64,000 bases of DNA from Carya illinoinensis (GCF_018687715.1 NC_056755.1:15702001-15766000), one strand, 5' to 3'; positions 47,421-59,963 are shown, numbered from the stretch's first letter. The notes: generated by a model from the sequence alone, not told the origin. A program made the numbers and translations.

Positions 47421-47762
47421 TTGGAGCCTGGCTTAGAGTAGGGGTAAGAGCAAAAAAGAAAGAGGGATTTAGAAGTTTGGAATGGGGCCATAAAAAACAC
47501 ATAGAGGTGAAGGGAAGAGAAGAAGAAGAAGAGGGGGGGGGGGGGGGGGGGAGGATTAGTTAATGACATGGTGGAGAAAGTGAGGGAGGGTAGTGTAGAA
47601 AAGATGCAGGAGAGGCTTTTAATCAGGAGTTTGAGTCAACTAGAATGGTGGTAAGGGGAGAAAGAAGTGAAGAGTAAAAAAATAATTAGGATAGGAAAAT
47701 AATAGTGAGAGATGGGTAGGTTGATAAAGAAGATGAGGTGGTAGAGAAAGGAGGGGAGGTAC
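47421..47762. other. Purine-rich spacer with a 19-base G tract
   Basis: A homopolymeric G run lies at 47533-47551 in a G/A-rich stretch. It abuts the Athila-like LTR. No gene. The G-run length may be a sequencing artefact. Confidence 0.5.
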
Positions 47763-49075
47763 TGATTGAGCTGAATTATTGCATTTTTAATGCTTTTGGA
47801 ACCAATATATATTAATTCTTTCATTACTTTATCATTGGTTTTATATGAAAAAATGAATAAATCAAAGTTGTAATTTTAATTGATTAAAAGCATGAATTTC
47901 TGCTTTAATTTTATCAACTGTTGATTACAATGGGTTATAGTACATATTGCTCGAGTGGCGGCTTTTTGCCGCTCTAGCAGATTCAGACAGATTCAAACGC
48001 TCGACTTCCGCTTGACAGTGGGCTCATGCGGGTGTGCGGGAAAGGAGATCGGTCGAGCGGAGGCATTTGGCCACTCGAGCGAAGTCAGGTAGAGTCGAAC
48101 GCTCGATATTCGCTTGACACTCCGCTCGAGCGAATTTAGGCAGAGTCGAACGCTCGATGTTCGCTCGACACTACGCTCGAGCGAATATCGCATTTTACAG
48201 ATTAGTGTTTATTTCGCCGTCAGAGTATATAAATGATTTTTTACATCTTATGGCCGACCTTTGGCTAAAGAACTCGGTTTTGAGTAAAGAAACACTTAAA
48301 ATTCATTATTTTCCATTGATTTTTATTCAGATTCGGAGAGGAGGATTCATGCAATCGATCATTCACGCAGCTACACAATTTCCACTGGATCATTCACTCA
48401 CACTGCAGCAGATTGAAGAATTCCTTAAGGGGTCCAATTGTCACACTGCAGCTCAGCCTCCTCCACCACTTCGAATCTTCATTTCTATTCAATTGGCTTG
48501 ATCTTTTCAATTCCCTACTTGCTATTTCATTTCAGTTTTAAGTTTCTGAATTATTTTGGAGAATTTTGATTTAGACGTTTGAGTAATTTATTTGTTATTC
48601 ATTTAATTCATGTTATTTATTTTTATCGTTTCGTTAAGCTTTCATTTTAATAGTGATTACAATTACGGTGGTTTAATTTGAGAATTTGTGATTTGAATAC
48701 AATGATGAACCCTAGAACATTGATTTTGGGGCTTTTCAATTTTCAGTGCATGTTTTGTCAATTACTTCCTAATTTAGTTTAATTCTTAATTTAGTCTTAT
48801 TAATTTCTGAGTTTAATCTATTAGTCCTTTACATTCTAATCCGACAATCAAAATCTAAAAACATGAATCTAGTCTATGACTAGTACCCTTTTCCATCCAT
48901 TGCACATACCATCATTTTATTTTCTCTTTGTGAAGTTTTTCACCTTTTTCAACGAGTTTGATTTTTAAGTAACTTTCCCTGAGGAGACGATTTAGGAATT
49001 TATTCCGAATTATTACACGACATCCTCCTGCACTTGGGATAGCTTTAGTGCTACTCATTTTTGAGCGAGTTAAGT
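47763..49075 (+). mobile_element. 5' LTR of the Athila-like element
   Basis: It starts at TGATTGAG and is repeated from 55756. It contains a block rich in CTCGAGCG words (47950-48185), a hairpin 'gcggctttttgccgc', and a leader-like tail. It ends just before the primer-binding site at 49079. About 1.31 kb. Compared with the 3' LTR, many CpG sites read TpG or CpA here. Confidence 0.85.
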
Positions 49076-49078
49076 TTT

Positions 49079-49096
49079 TGGTGTCGTTGCCGGGGA
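49079..49096 (+). promoter_or_regulatory. Primer-binding site of the Athila-like element
   Basis: TGGTGTCGTTGCCGGGGA is close to the TGGCGCCGTTGCCGGGGA-type primer sites I recall from Athila/Tat-lineage elements, which prime from a host tRNA. It lies just after the LTR end. Confidence 0.7.
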
Positions 49097-49300
49097 AAGT
49101 ATTTTAGCTTAAATTTAAACTCGTTATTTTTGTTATGCTCTTTAAACTGATGTTTCATGTCATGGGAGAGAGACAGTTCAAATAGGTTGCTTAGAGTCAC
49201 ATCGAGTGTTGAGAGTAGTATACACAGTTTGGAGATAGATAGCTCTTCTGTCTTTTCTATTAGTGAGTCAGGTGAGTAAATTGAAATTGAACTAGAAAAC

Positions 49301-52300
49301 ATGGCTGCACCTGCACCACGCACTCTTAATGATTATTTGCAACCCACTCGCACTACTACACCTTCATGCATTGTTTTACCTGAAAATGCATCTAATTTCT
49401 CTATTAAGTATGGCATGATGTCAGTGATACCTCAGTTCCACGGGATGGATTCTAAGAGTCCTTACCAGCACTTGACAGATTTTGAGTTGGCTTGCACTAC
49501 TTTTATCACTAGGGCTATTTCTGATGAATTCATTAGACTTTGTTTATTTCCTTTCTCTTTAAAGGATAAAGCGAAGATTTGGTTTAATTCTTTGAGGCCT
49601 AATTCTATTTCTAGTTGCTCTGATATGCAACGTGAATTCTTACAAAAGTTTTTTCCTTTTCAGAGAACTCAGTTTTTGCAAGAGCAAATCAGTCAGTTCA
49701 ATCAGAGACCTGATGAGACCTTTCAGGCCAGTTAGGAAAAATTTAAAGATTTGGTGAACATTTGTCCACATCATGGTTTTGAATCTTGGAGGTTGGTGAG
49801 CTATTTTTACACTGGTCTCACTCCAGAATGCAAGCAGTTTGTTCAGACAATGTGCAATGGGGAGTTCTTCAGCAAGGAACTTGATGAAGCACTATCATTT
49901 TTTGACTACCTTGTTGAGAGCGCACAACAGTGGAACACTCATACTGATTGAGTTCCATTAGCAGCACAGCCACTGAGGGCTATTTCTGGAGGGGGTAGAT
50001 ATGAGTTTAAGGAAGACACTGATGTTCAAGCCCGAATAGCTGCATTGACTAGAAGACTGGAGGTCATGGAAATGGAAAAAGTGAAGGCCGTGAAAGTAGT
50101 AGAGGCATGTTCTATATGTGCTGATTCAAACCATAAGACCCAAGACTGCCCGATTATGCCAGTATTTCAAGAAGGTGGGTCTGAGCAGATGCAATCTGCT
50201 AACTGGGTTAATAGAGCACAGAATCAGCCTTTCTCCAACACATATAATCTGAGGTGGAGGAATCACCCAAATTTCTCATGGAGAAATGATCAGCCTGGTC
50301 AGTCACCACCACCTCAACAGCAGTCATTTAATCAGGGTGCTCCTCAGTACCAGTATCCGCCATATCAGAATCCTCAGAGCTATCCTTATGTAGCTCTTCC
50401 TGGATTTCAGCTTCATGTAGCTGCACAGAGTTCTCAGCCTTCATCATCTGCAAAGAAGACTCTAGATGACAGTATGGCTCAGATGGCCAATAATCAAAAC
50501 ACTCAGGCCATAAATGAGTTGCGAGGCACTATTAATAAGATGAGCACAACCTTGAGCACCCTAGAGAAAGGGAAATTTCCAGTACAGCCTCAGCCTAATC
50601 CTCAAGTATACAGGCAGCAACAACAGCAAATGCATAATGTCTCAGGGGATGTTATTGAGACAGTGAAGACAGTTCTTACTTTGAGAAGTGGGAAGGAAGT
50701 TCCCCAACTAGAGATGCCTATGGACACACAGGTAGTTGGTCCTACACCTGAAGATGTAACAGAGACTGATAAAGTTGAGAAAGAATCAGAGGTAGTGAGA
50801 CTAGAGCTGAAGAAGCCTGTGAGTGTAGATGTTGAGACTAGTAAGGGATACCAACCTGTGGTTCCCTATCCTCAGAGATTGGCAACTGGCCAAAAGAACA
50901 AGTATCACACGGAGATTCAAGAGATTTTCAAGCAAGTGAAGATCAATATTCCACTCTTGGATGCCATATAACAAGTGCCTTCATATGCAAAATTTTTTAA
51001 GGACTTGTGCATAGTGAAGAGGAAGCTGAATGTGAAGAAGAAAGCTTTTCTAACGGAGCAAGTTAGTGCATTGATATTGAACGAGACTCCTCAGAAGTTT
51101 GGAAATCCTGGCTCTCCCAACATTTCTATTATGATTGGTGAATCACGCATTGGGAGAGCTTTACTTGATTTGGGGAGTAGTGTGAACTTGCTATCGTTCT
51201 CAGTATATGAGCAGTTGGGATTGGGTGAGCTGAAAAAGACCTTCATCATGCTACAGTTGGCTGAAAGATCAATTAAGGTACCGAGGGGTATTGTAGAGGA
51301 CGTGTTGGTCCAGGTGGACAAATTCTACTACCCAGTAGATTTTGTGGTTCTTGACATGCAGCAGCCGGTCTCCACTATTTATCAAGCTCCTATCATCCTA
51401 GGAAGACCATTTCTAGCTACATCAAATGCATTGATCAATTGCAGAAGTGGAGTTTTGAAGCTTACCTTTGGAAACATGGCACTTGAGTTGAACGTTTTCA
51501 ACGCTTGCAAGATGCCAGCACATTTTGATGACACAAGTGATTAATATGCTGTGGAGAGTTTGACACCAACATATTTTATTTGCTCAAATTCTCCCTTCTC
51601 TGATGATGATTATATTTTTCAGACACCTGAATTTTTACTTGATGAGAAAATTGATCATATCAATGAAGATGACTTTGATTGTTTTGATTGTTTTGCAGAT
51701 TCTTCTTTACCACTTGAAGTACAATTTGCGGGAGTAAGATGAAAACCCCAGTTTGAAGCTTTACCACCACCAGACATACTTAAATTTTCAGAGGAAGAAG
51801 TTTCCCAGTTGGAGCTGAAACCACTTCCTCAAGATTTAAAGTATGTGTTTCTTGGTCCTGAAGAAGGCACTTTTTCGGTGGTGATTTCCTCAAAGCTAAA
51901 TCAAAAGGATGAAGCCTAGTTGATTGAAGTATTAAGGAAGCATCAAGGCGCAATTGGTTGGACAATAGCCGATATCAAAGGCGTTGATGCCGCTGTATGT
52001 ACCCACAGAATCCATCTTGAAGATGATGCTAGACCGGTTCGTGATGCTGAACGTAGGCTCAATCCTACCATGAAGGAAGTTGTGAAAGAGGAAGTGCTTA
52101 ACCTACTCGCAGTAGGTATCATTTACCCTATCTCAGACAGTAAGTGGGTAAGTCCAACTCAAGTGGTACCAAAAAGATCTGGTTTGACTGTCATAAAAAA
52201 TGATAAAAATGAGTTGATTCCAACTAGAATGGTTACTGGCTGGAGAATGTGCATTGACTATAGAAAACTTAATTCAGCCAGTAGGAAGGATCATTTTCCT

Positions 52301-54694
52301 TTACCATTCTTGGATCAAATTTTGGAAAGAGTAGCTAGTAATGCATATTATTGTTTCTTGGATGTCTACTCTGGTTATTATCAAATTGTTGTAGCGCCTG
52401 AGGATCAGGAGAAAACCACTTTCACCTGTCCTTTTGGCACTTTTGCTTTTACTAGAATGCCTTTTGGTTTGTGTAATGCTCCAGCTACTTTTCAAAGATG
52501 CATGATGAGTATTTTTTCTGACATGATTGATGATATTTGTGAAATATTCATGGATGATTTCTCTGTTTTTGGAAAATCCTTTGAGAGTTGTTTGCATTAT
52601 TTGGCACTTATTCTCTAGAGATGTGAGGAAAAAAATCTTTTACTTAATTGGGAGAAATGCCAATTTATGGTTACTTAGGGCATTATATTGGGGCATATTA
52701 TTTCTTCTGAGGGTATAAAGGTTGATAAGGCAAAGATTGAATTAATATCTAAACTTCCTATCTCTAGGACAGTTAGGAATATTCGTTCTTTTCTTGGTTA
52801 TGCTGGCTTTTATAGGCGGTTTATTCAAGGGTTTAGTTCTATTGCAAAACCTTTGTGCACTCTTTTACAAAATGATATTGAATTTGTTTGGACTGATGAG
52901 TGCCAAAAAGCTTTTGATACTCTTACCACTGCCCCTATTGTGCAACCCTCGCAATGGGACCTTCCTTTTGAGATTATGACAGATGCTAGTGATTATGCCT
53001 TAGGAGCTGTTTTGGGGCAGCGGTTGGATAATTGGCCATTTGTGATTTATTATGCTAGTAGAACCTTGAATGATGTCCAGAAAAATTATACCACTACTGA
53101 AAAAGAATTGCTTGCAGTGGTTTTTGCACTTGATAAATTTTGGACTTATATTCTTGGTTCTCCTGTTACTATTTTCACTGACCACTCTGCTCTTAAGTAT
53201 TTGTTGGCTAAGAAAGATGCAAAACCACGCTTGATTCGCTGGATTCTATTACTTCAAGAGTTCAACATCAACATTAAGGATAAGAAATGAGTTGAAAATG
53301 TGGTAGCTGACCACCTCTCTAGATTGTCATCATCTCCTTCTTCAAATGTTAGCCTTCCTCTTCATGATAGTTTCCCGGATGAGCAGCTGTTTGTGGTTGA
53401 TAGAGCTCCCTGGTATGCTGACATAGTCAATTATCTGGTGACTGAGCAAATACCTTCTGAATAGTCCACCCAAGATAAGCGTCGGTTTCTCTCTGAGGTA
53501 CGACACTTTTATTTTGATGATCCATATCTTTTTAAATATTGTTCGGATCAATTGATTTGAAGATGCATTCTTGATGATGAGTTTTCTTCGGTTTTGAGAT
53601 TGTGTCATATGGGTGCATGTGGTGGTCATTTTTCAGCAAAGAAAACAGTTTCAAAAATTTTGCAAAGCGGTTTTTACTGACCTTCCATGTTTAAAGACGT
53701 TTATAATTTTTGCAAGGCTTGTGAGCCTTGTCAAAAATTGGGATCCATTAGCAAAAGAGACATGATGCCTCTTTCCCCTATTCTTACTTTAGAAATTTTT
53801 GATTGTTAGGGAATAGACTGCATGAAAAATTTTCTAGTTTCTTTTGGAAACACATATAGTCTATTGGCTGTGGATTATGTTTCAAAATGGGTGGAGGCCA
53901 TTGCTTGCAAAACAAATGACCATCATGTTGTCCTGAAATTTTTGCAATCTTTGTTTGCTTGTTTTGGCATGCCAAAAGTTATAAGTGATATGGGTTCTCA
54001 TTATTGCAATAAACCATTTTCTACACTTATGAAGAAATATGGCATCATACACAGAGTTTCTACCCCTTATCCCCCTCAAACAAATGGGCAAGCTGAATTG
54101 GCAAACAGAGAGATAAAAATTATTTTAGAGAAAACCATCAAGCCTAATAGGAAAGATTGGTCGGTTAAACTTCTTGATGCTTTGTGGGCTTATAGGACAG
54201 CTTTTAAAACAAATCTAGGGATGTCTCCTTATCGATTAGTTTATGGTAAAACTTGTCATTTACCTGTTGATATTCAGCATCGAGCTCTTTGGGCCATAAA
54301 ACATGTTAACATGTCACTTGATGAAGCTTCAGGGTTGAGAAAATTGCAGATCAATGAATTGGATGAAACTCGTCGGAATGCTTATGACAACGCTCAGCTT
54401 GCAAAGGAACGCATGAAAATTCTGCATGATCAGAAAATTCATCCAAAGCATTTTACACTTGGCCAGGAAGTCCTTTACAATTCTCGCTTGCACATTTTTC
54501 CTGGAAAGTTGAAATCCCGATGGAGTGGGCCGTACATTGTAAAGGCCATTCATCCTCATGGTGCGGTAGACATTGTCAATCCGAAAAATGGTAATAGCTT
54601 CACTGTTAACGAACAACGTCTAAAATCATTTCTGAAAGTCTTTGACCCACATGAAGAGATCTTGCTTATGCAAGACCCCGGGGAAGTGTTTTGA
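49301..54694 (+). pseudogene. Athila-like Ty3/gypsy gag-pol, one register broken by 13 stops
   Basis: A single register runs 1,798 codons without frameshift. Gag: the capsid-type block 'LKDKAKIWFNSLRP' (about 49560-49600) and one knuckle-like 'CSICADSNHKTQDC'. Protease: 'ALLDLGSSVNLL' (about 51157), the Asp-Leu-Gly form seen in this lineage. Reverse transcriptase: 'WRMCIDYRKLN', 'FCFGTF'-like region and 'FMDDFSVFG' (MDD codons 52550-52558). RNase H: from 'ALGAVLG' to 'VVADHLSR'. Integrase: 'CHMGACGGHFS...CKACEPC' zinc site, then the core with D in 'GIDCM', 'VISDMGSHY' and '[11 protein letters not shown]'. Stops at 49733, 49949, 50969, 51542, 51740, 51917, 52616, 52676, 53288, 53462, 53558, 53678 and 53807. 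No chromodomain and no envelope-like frame follow. Confidence 0.93.
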
Positions 54695-55755
54695 TTTGCT
54701 TCTCATTCTTTACAGTTTTCTTTACTTGCTTTGTTTTTATTTGTTCTTTTACTTTGATTTTATATTTCATGTTGTTTGTTTGTTTTGCTTGTTTTTTCTG
54801 TGCACTTTGTTTTCTTTCATTCGACTCATTGAGGACTATGTCTCTCACTAGTTGGGGGGTAGCATGTGTGCACAGTTTAAAAATATATATTTATATATAT
54901 ATATAAAATAAAAAAATAAGATTTGTGAAATTTGAGCATCTTGGGGGAGTAGTTGAGCGGGATCATTTGTGAAGATTTATTTTCAAGCGTAAACATAGAG
55001 CATGATTTTTGATGCATCATATTTTGTTAATATGTGGCTTGAAACACCGGGATGTTATGCTTATTGAGATGAAACTTGATAAATTTTTTGTAGAACAAAA
55101 GGTAAATTTTGAAGGACATTTTGCACATGCTTACGCTTGTAGTGTTCCTTATTTACCATTCATTGATTTAATACTGGAGAAGTAAACTGCAGGACTACCG
55201 AGCCATGCCAAAAAGAAAAAGAAAAAGAAAAAGAAAAGAAAAGAAAAGAAAAAACGATTTGAAAAGAAAAGAAGAAAAGAAAAAATAAAAAAAAGAGAGA
55301 AAAGGAATAAAGGCAACTTAGTGAACTTTTCTAAGTAAAAAGGGCTAGAAACAGTTATCCAAGACTTTGGGGGTTGAGTATCCAACCTTTAAAAACAAAG
55401 CTGGTGTGAAAACTGCTAGTCCCTTGGGCATTGAGGTAGTTAGAATCAGCAATGATTAATCTTAAGGTTGAAAAATCCTATGGCAAATCATGGCTAGTAA
55501 TGAGGAACACACAACCGGTCTAGCTCCACACACACATTTGAGTTCTGAGACATTTGCCTGAATTCTATGTGAAAGATTGTTGAGATAGTCTTGGTGGGTA
55601 TAACCCTTGGGGGTTGAGTAGTAACGTGTCACTTTTGTGAGAATTCAGAATTGTGTTTGATTATTTTTGTTTGAATTTCAATCTTTATGCAATATTCATC
55701 TCAATTAATTTTCACTATTTTGCTCAAGGATTAGCAAAATACTAGTTGGGGGGTG
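54695..55755 (+). other. 3' untranslated region and polypurine tracts of the Athila-like element
   Basis: Non-coding DNA between pol and the 3' LTR. It holds an A/G-only stretch at about 55208-55305 built of AAAAG-like units. The likely plus-strand primer 'agttggggggtg' directly precedes the LTR at 55745-55756, and a near copy 'agttggggggtag' lies at 54850. Confidence 0.65.
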
Positions 55756-56303
55756 TGATTGAGTTGAATTATTGCATTTTTAATGCTTTTGGAATCGATA
55801 TATATTAATTCTTTCATTACTTTATCATTGGTTTTATATGGAAAAATGAATAAATCAAAGTTGTAATTTTAATTGATTAAAAACATGAATTTCTGTTTTA
55901 ATTTTATCAACTGTTGATTACTAGGGGGTGTGGTACATATCGCTCGAGCGGCGGCTTTTTGCCGCTGGAGCGAATTTAAAGCCGCCGCTCGAGCGAATTT
56001 AGACAGATTCAAACGTTCGACTTTCGCTCGACAGTGGGCTCGAGCGGGTGTGCGGGAAAGGAGATCGCTCGAGCGGAGGCATTTGGCCGCTCAGAATGCC
56101 TCTGCTCGAGCGAAGTCAGGCAGAGTCGAATGCTTGATGTTCGCTCAACACTCCGCTCGAGCGAATTTAGGCAGAGTCGAACGCTCGATGTTCGCTCGAC
56201 ACTCCGCTCGAGCGAATATCGCATTTTACAGATTAGTGTTTATTCCGCTGTTAGAGTATATAAATAATTTTTTACATCTTATGGCAGACCTTTGGCTAGA
56301 GAA
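55756..56303 (+). mobile_element. 3' LTR of the Athila-like element, truncated
   Basis: It matches 47763-48272 from TGATTGAG to 'ttggctagagaa' and then stops matching; the remaining 0.8 kb of the LTR is missing. Five exact copies of the palindrome CGCTCGAGCG lie at 55941, 55986, 56066, 56154 and 56205. The reading frame at 55930-56358 is a by-product of this repeat block, not a gene. Confidence 0.85.
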
Positions 56304-56809
56304 AATATCTCAAATGCTTAAAACATATTTCATACATAAAGACACATTGAACAACTAAGATCACAACACTAGTCCAAAATGGTTATGATCCAAAAAGTAC
56401 TATAGATGCAACTCCATTGTACAAGTAGTAATTTACGTTAACTACTATATTAACATTGACGTCGCACCGTCTCTTAGTCAACTGTGTCTAGTTAGTCAGC
56501 TTCTGATTCTCCTTCAGGTTTTGTAACAAGATCTACCATTCAAGGGGAATGGTAGTTGAGACTACCAAAGTGAGATTTGATTACAAATCTCAGTAAGTTA
56601 ACAAAAAACTTCCACACAGGCTAATGATGCATGGATGACGGTAAAAGCAAGAATGTATAATCAAATTCATAAGTAATTAAAGCATAACTTGACGTACAAT
56701 ATAGCATAACTAACATAACTTAAATTGAAACGTGAATTGAACTTGACTTGACATGAACTTGATCTGAAACTTGACTTAACATGAACTTACTCTGAAACTT
56801 GACTTAACA

Positions 56810-57365
56810 TGAATGTGATCTGAAACTTATTCTTTAACTGCTTAAATACATACTCCACAGTTGTTGTGGCCCCATGTATTCTACATCTCACAATTGTTGT
56901 GTCTCCCGTAGTGTATGCTTCACAATTGCAGTGACCCCATATATAAGTAATCAAAGCATAACTTGACGTAACTTAAATTGCAACGTGAACTGAACTTGGC
57001 TTGACATGAACTTGAACATGAACATAATATGTACGTGAACATAACATGATATAACATAAACTTGATCTCATACTTGACTTAATGTGAATGTGATCTGAAA
57101 CTTATTATTTAACTGCTTAAATAAATACTCCACAGTTGTTGTAGTCTCATGTATTCTACATGTAAATATATATTCCACAGTTGTTGTGGCCCCATGTATT
57201 CTATGTGTCATAATGCAGTTAAATATATACTCCACAGTTGTTGTGGCCCAATGTATTCTATGTGTCACAATTGCTGTGTCTCACGTAGTGTATGCGTCAC
57301 ACTTGCTGTGACCCTATACTTCGTGTGCCACAATTGTTGTGGACCCCACGAAACTGAATGTAAGT
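56810..57365. repeat. Tandem CCACA...TGTGG units, downstream LTR
   Basis: Degenerate units of about 45-70 bases, each carrying an imperfect hairpin such as CCACAGTTGTTGTGG followed by 'ccccatgtattctatg' and 'cacaattgctgtgtc'. The same array is at 62155-62440. Confidence 0.75.
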
Positions 57366-58965
57366 CAAGATAAAACGTGACTGGAATATGAAAGGATAAA
57401 AACCCTGACGTAACATAACGTGACTTGAACATAACTTGAAAGACATGACCAACTTGAGATAAGGTTATATCGTAACCTAACTTAAATATGTAACACACAA
57501 TATTTCATAACATGATATCACATGTAACAGAAACATAATTAACCTGAAATACTTGCAACAGTGAACATGACATGACACACATGTAATAGATGGCATATTT
57601 AACATTATGTACTTGCAATATATGACAAAATATCTTGTGTAACAGATGAAACTTATGACAGAATAAATTCTGTGTAACAGACAAATATGTGATAACTTAG
57701 TATAGCATGACATATATGATAACACATATACATACACTGTAGTTCCTTTACTTAGCACACAAACACAGTAAATTGCTAGTAAGTTAAAAGCTAACTTACC
57801 TCGATCTTCACGTTTCTTATAAAACTTCAAGCGCGATCATGAGGAACTGTAATTAGTGATTTTAAAAGTTAGAACTAACTCACTAATAATTTGAAATATG
57901 GAAAATACTAACTTAAAGAGTAAAATTTCCATTTTACCCTCTACATGTAGAAAAATGACTGTTTTACCCTTAACTTAAGGATTTTGCATACTAACTCCAA
58001 AAGTCACCAAAATTTACATGCCTCATGTAAATTTTATCCTAAATTCAAATATCAATTTATAAAAATTTAAAACTAATCACAACTATTAAAACTCCATAGG
58101 GCCAAAATTCCCATATGTTATTTCCATTGATTTTTGTTTCTAACTTGTTTTGATTAACCTTTTGATCTATGACTTATATAAAGATGTGATCTTCAAACAA
58201 AACCATCACATGACTTAAAAAGATGGCCTAAAAAATATATAAGCTTCTAATTCAAGATCACATGGTTAAACATTAACCAAAACATAAATTGAGCCAAGAA
58301 CATCCACACTTTGGCCTATCCGAACATCTCTTTGCATAATATTTCATATCTTTAAAACTAATTTCAAATATCTTCAAAATGATATTCTAATATGTATATA
58401 AGAGGCTTAAGATCCTCCAATAAAATTATCAAAACCATTGGAATAGGTTTAAACCACCAAAGATTTAAACTTTTTCAAAACAGAAACTGTTTTTCCTCTT
58501 CTAATTTCTAAGTTTCTAGATCTAAGAAAATATTTCATCAAAAATTTTAATCATGCAAAAACCCTCAACCAATAATTATATAAACATGTTAACAATACTC
58601 CATAAAAATTTCGGACCAATATCTATCCATTAGCTTGGTCAAAAACTTTAAACTATAACATATTCTCCAGTTTATCTCCTAGAATGACCTTTCTAGAGTT
58701 TAAATAATATTTGATTGACCAAATAATCTTCAAATGGAACAAATAAGATATCCACAGAAACTAGACTAAAAAGGGAACAACTTGTATGAAGGAGACTTTA
58801 TGATAAAATACTTACAAGAGTTTCGAAATGGGCATACAAAAGAACACCTAAAACCTATCCGAGAGAGTGTTTGGTGTTCATCCAATGAAAGGTGTAAAGG
58901 AAAACGATTTCGTGGGGAGTGGCTGGAGGTATTTATGGAAAAAATATGGAAGAAGATGAGGCTGG

Positions 58966-59095
58966 AGTGAGAGTTGAGTGTATGTCTCTCTTACCCAGAG
59001 TGAGAGTTAAGTGTAGGTTTCTCTTACCCGGAGTAAGAGTTGAGTGTAGGTCTCCCTTACCCAGAGTGAGAGTTAAGTATAGGTCTCTCTTATCC
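58966..59095. repeat. 33-bp tandem repeat, four copies
   Basis: Anchor word GAGTT(G/A)AGT at 58971, 59004, 59037 and 59070, exactly 33 bases apart. Because 33 is a multiple of three, the array stays open in one frame and mimics an 11-residue protein repeat. It has no partner in the truncated upstream LTR. Confidence 0.9.
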
Positions 59096-59262
59096 AATAA
59101 TATCTACAAAATCAACTCAAGATATTTTTACCCAATAATATCCACGAAATTAGCTTAAGATATTTTTGTCCAACAATATCCACAAAATTAGTTTAAGATA
59201 TTTTTATCCAATAATATCCACAAAAATCAGTTCAAGATATTTTTATCCAATAATATCTATAG
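59096..59262. repeat. 38-bp tandem repeat, about four copies
   Basis: Anchor TATC at 59101, 59139, 59177, 59215 and 59254. The unit contains 'aagatatttttatccaataa'. It directly follows the 33-bp array. Confidence 0.9.
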
Positions 59263-59881
59263 TTTTGAATAGACGTTTCGTTCGAAAATATGAAAAAGAG
59301 TTATTGCGCCATAAGACCTTAAATAACCCACCGAGTCTAATGGCACAAACCATAATATATTTAGACACTTCTAACTATCTCCAATAATGAAAAACACATT
59401 TCTGATACTATAATGAGTAATAACACTAACTATATAGTTAGACTAAAACCTATATGATTAATAGATTCATGAAAATTTAGAAGATCTTCACGAGGTTCCT
59501 AAAACCAATAGAAATTCCACAATTAAATTTCTAGCGGGTTGTTACAATCTCCCATCCTAAAAAAAGGATTTTGTCCTCGAAATCGAAGTAAATAAGAAAT
59601 AGCAATTTAATGAAGAGATGTTGCTTACCAACCTGCTGCCTATCCCGTATATATTTACCTTTGAGATTATGTCATTTCTTAACTCTCTTACTTTAATCAA
59701 CAATTATATTATACTTCTTTCCACAAGGTTGGCCAAGTTGTATCGACATACTCTCCAAATCTAAAACTTCTTGTAAATAATGTTCTGAAACTCTTCCTTA
59801 GAAAAACGTAAACGATATACTTTAAGTGTTCTTGTAAGTAACATAGTTAGTAGAGAATTTATCAAAATTAAGCCACTAATC

Positions 59882-59899
59882 TTTTTTTTTTTTTTTTTT
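59882..59899. repeat. T18 homopolymer at the edge of the cassette
   Basis: Eighteen T residues immediately left of the repeat-TATA cassette; on the minus strand this would read as a poly(A) tail. Confidence 0.8.
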
Positions 59900-59963
59900 A
59901 ACAAAAACGGTGGCCATCTGTTTTAGACCAGACAAGCTCTGATCTGCATGATTTTTACAGGTC

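Larger units (their letters stand above)
56304..59546 (-). mobile_element. 3' LTR (downstream side) of a minus-strand LTR retroelement
   Basis: On the minus strand it begins TGTAACAACCCGCTAG at 59546, directly after 'cctttttttaggatgggaga', the kind of junction found at the 3' LTR of many chromovirus-type Ty3/gypsy elements. The part 57076-58661 is repeated at 62118-63748. The part 56304-57075 has no partner in the other LTR and may be extra LTR or flanking repeats of the same family. It contains CACA...TGTG tandem units and the 33-bp and 38-bp arrays. Confidence 0.65.

Noticed and set aside
55930..56358. Arg/Ala-rich 142-codon frame
   Set aside because: It lies wholly in the CpG-rich repeat block of the truncated LTR; frames on both strands are open for the same compositional reason.
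58919..59158. Apparent protein with 11-residue repeats
   Set aside because: A 33-bp tandem array is divisible by three, so the frame stays open without selection; not present in the partner LTR.
58966..59262. Regular repeats resembling a CRISPR array
   Set aside because: Repeats are contiguous without unique spacers, no cas genes, and the setting is a plant retroelement.
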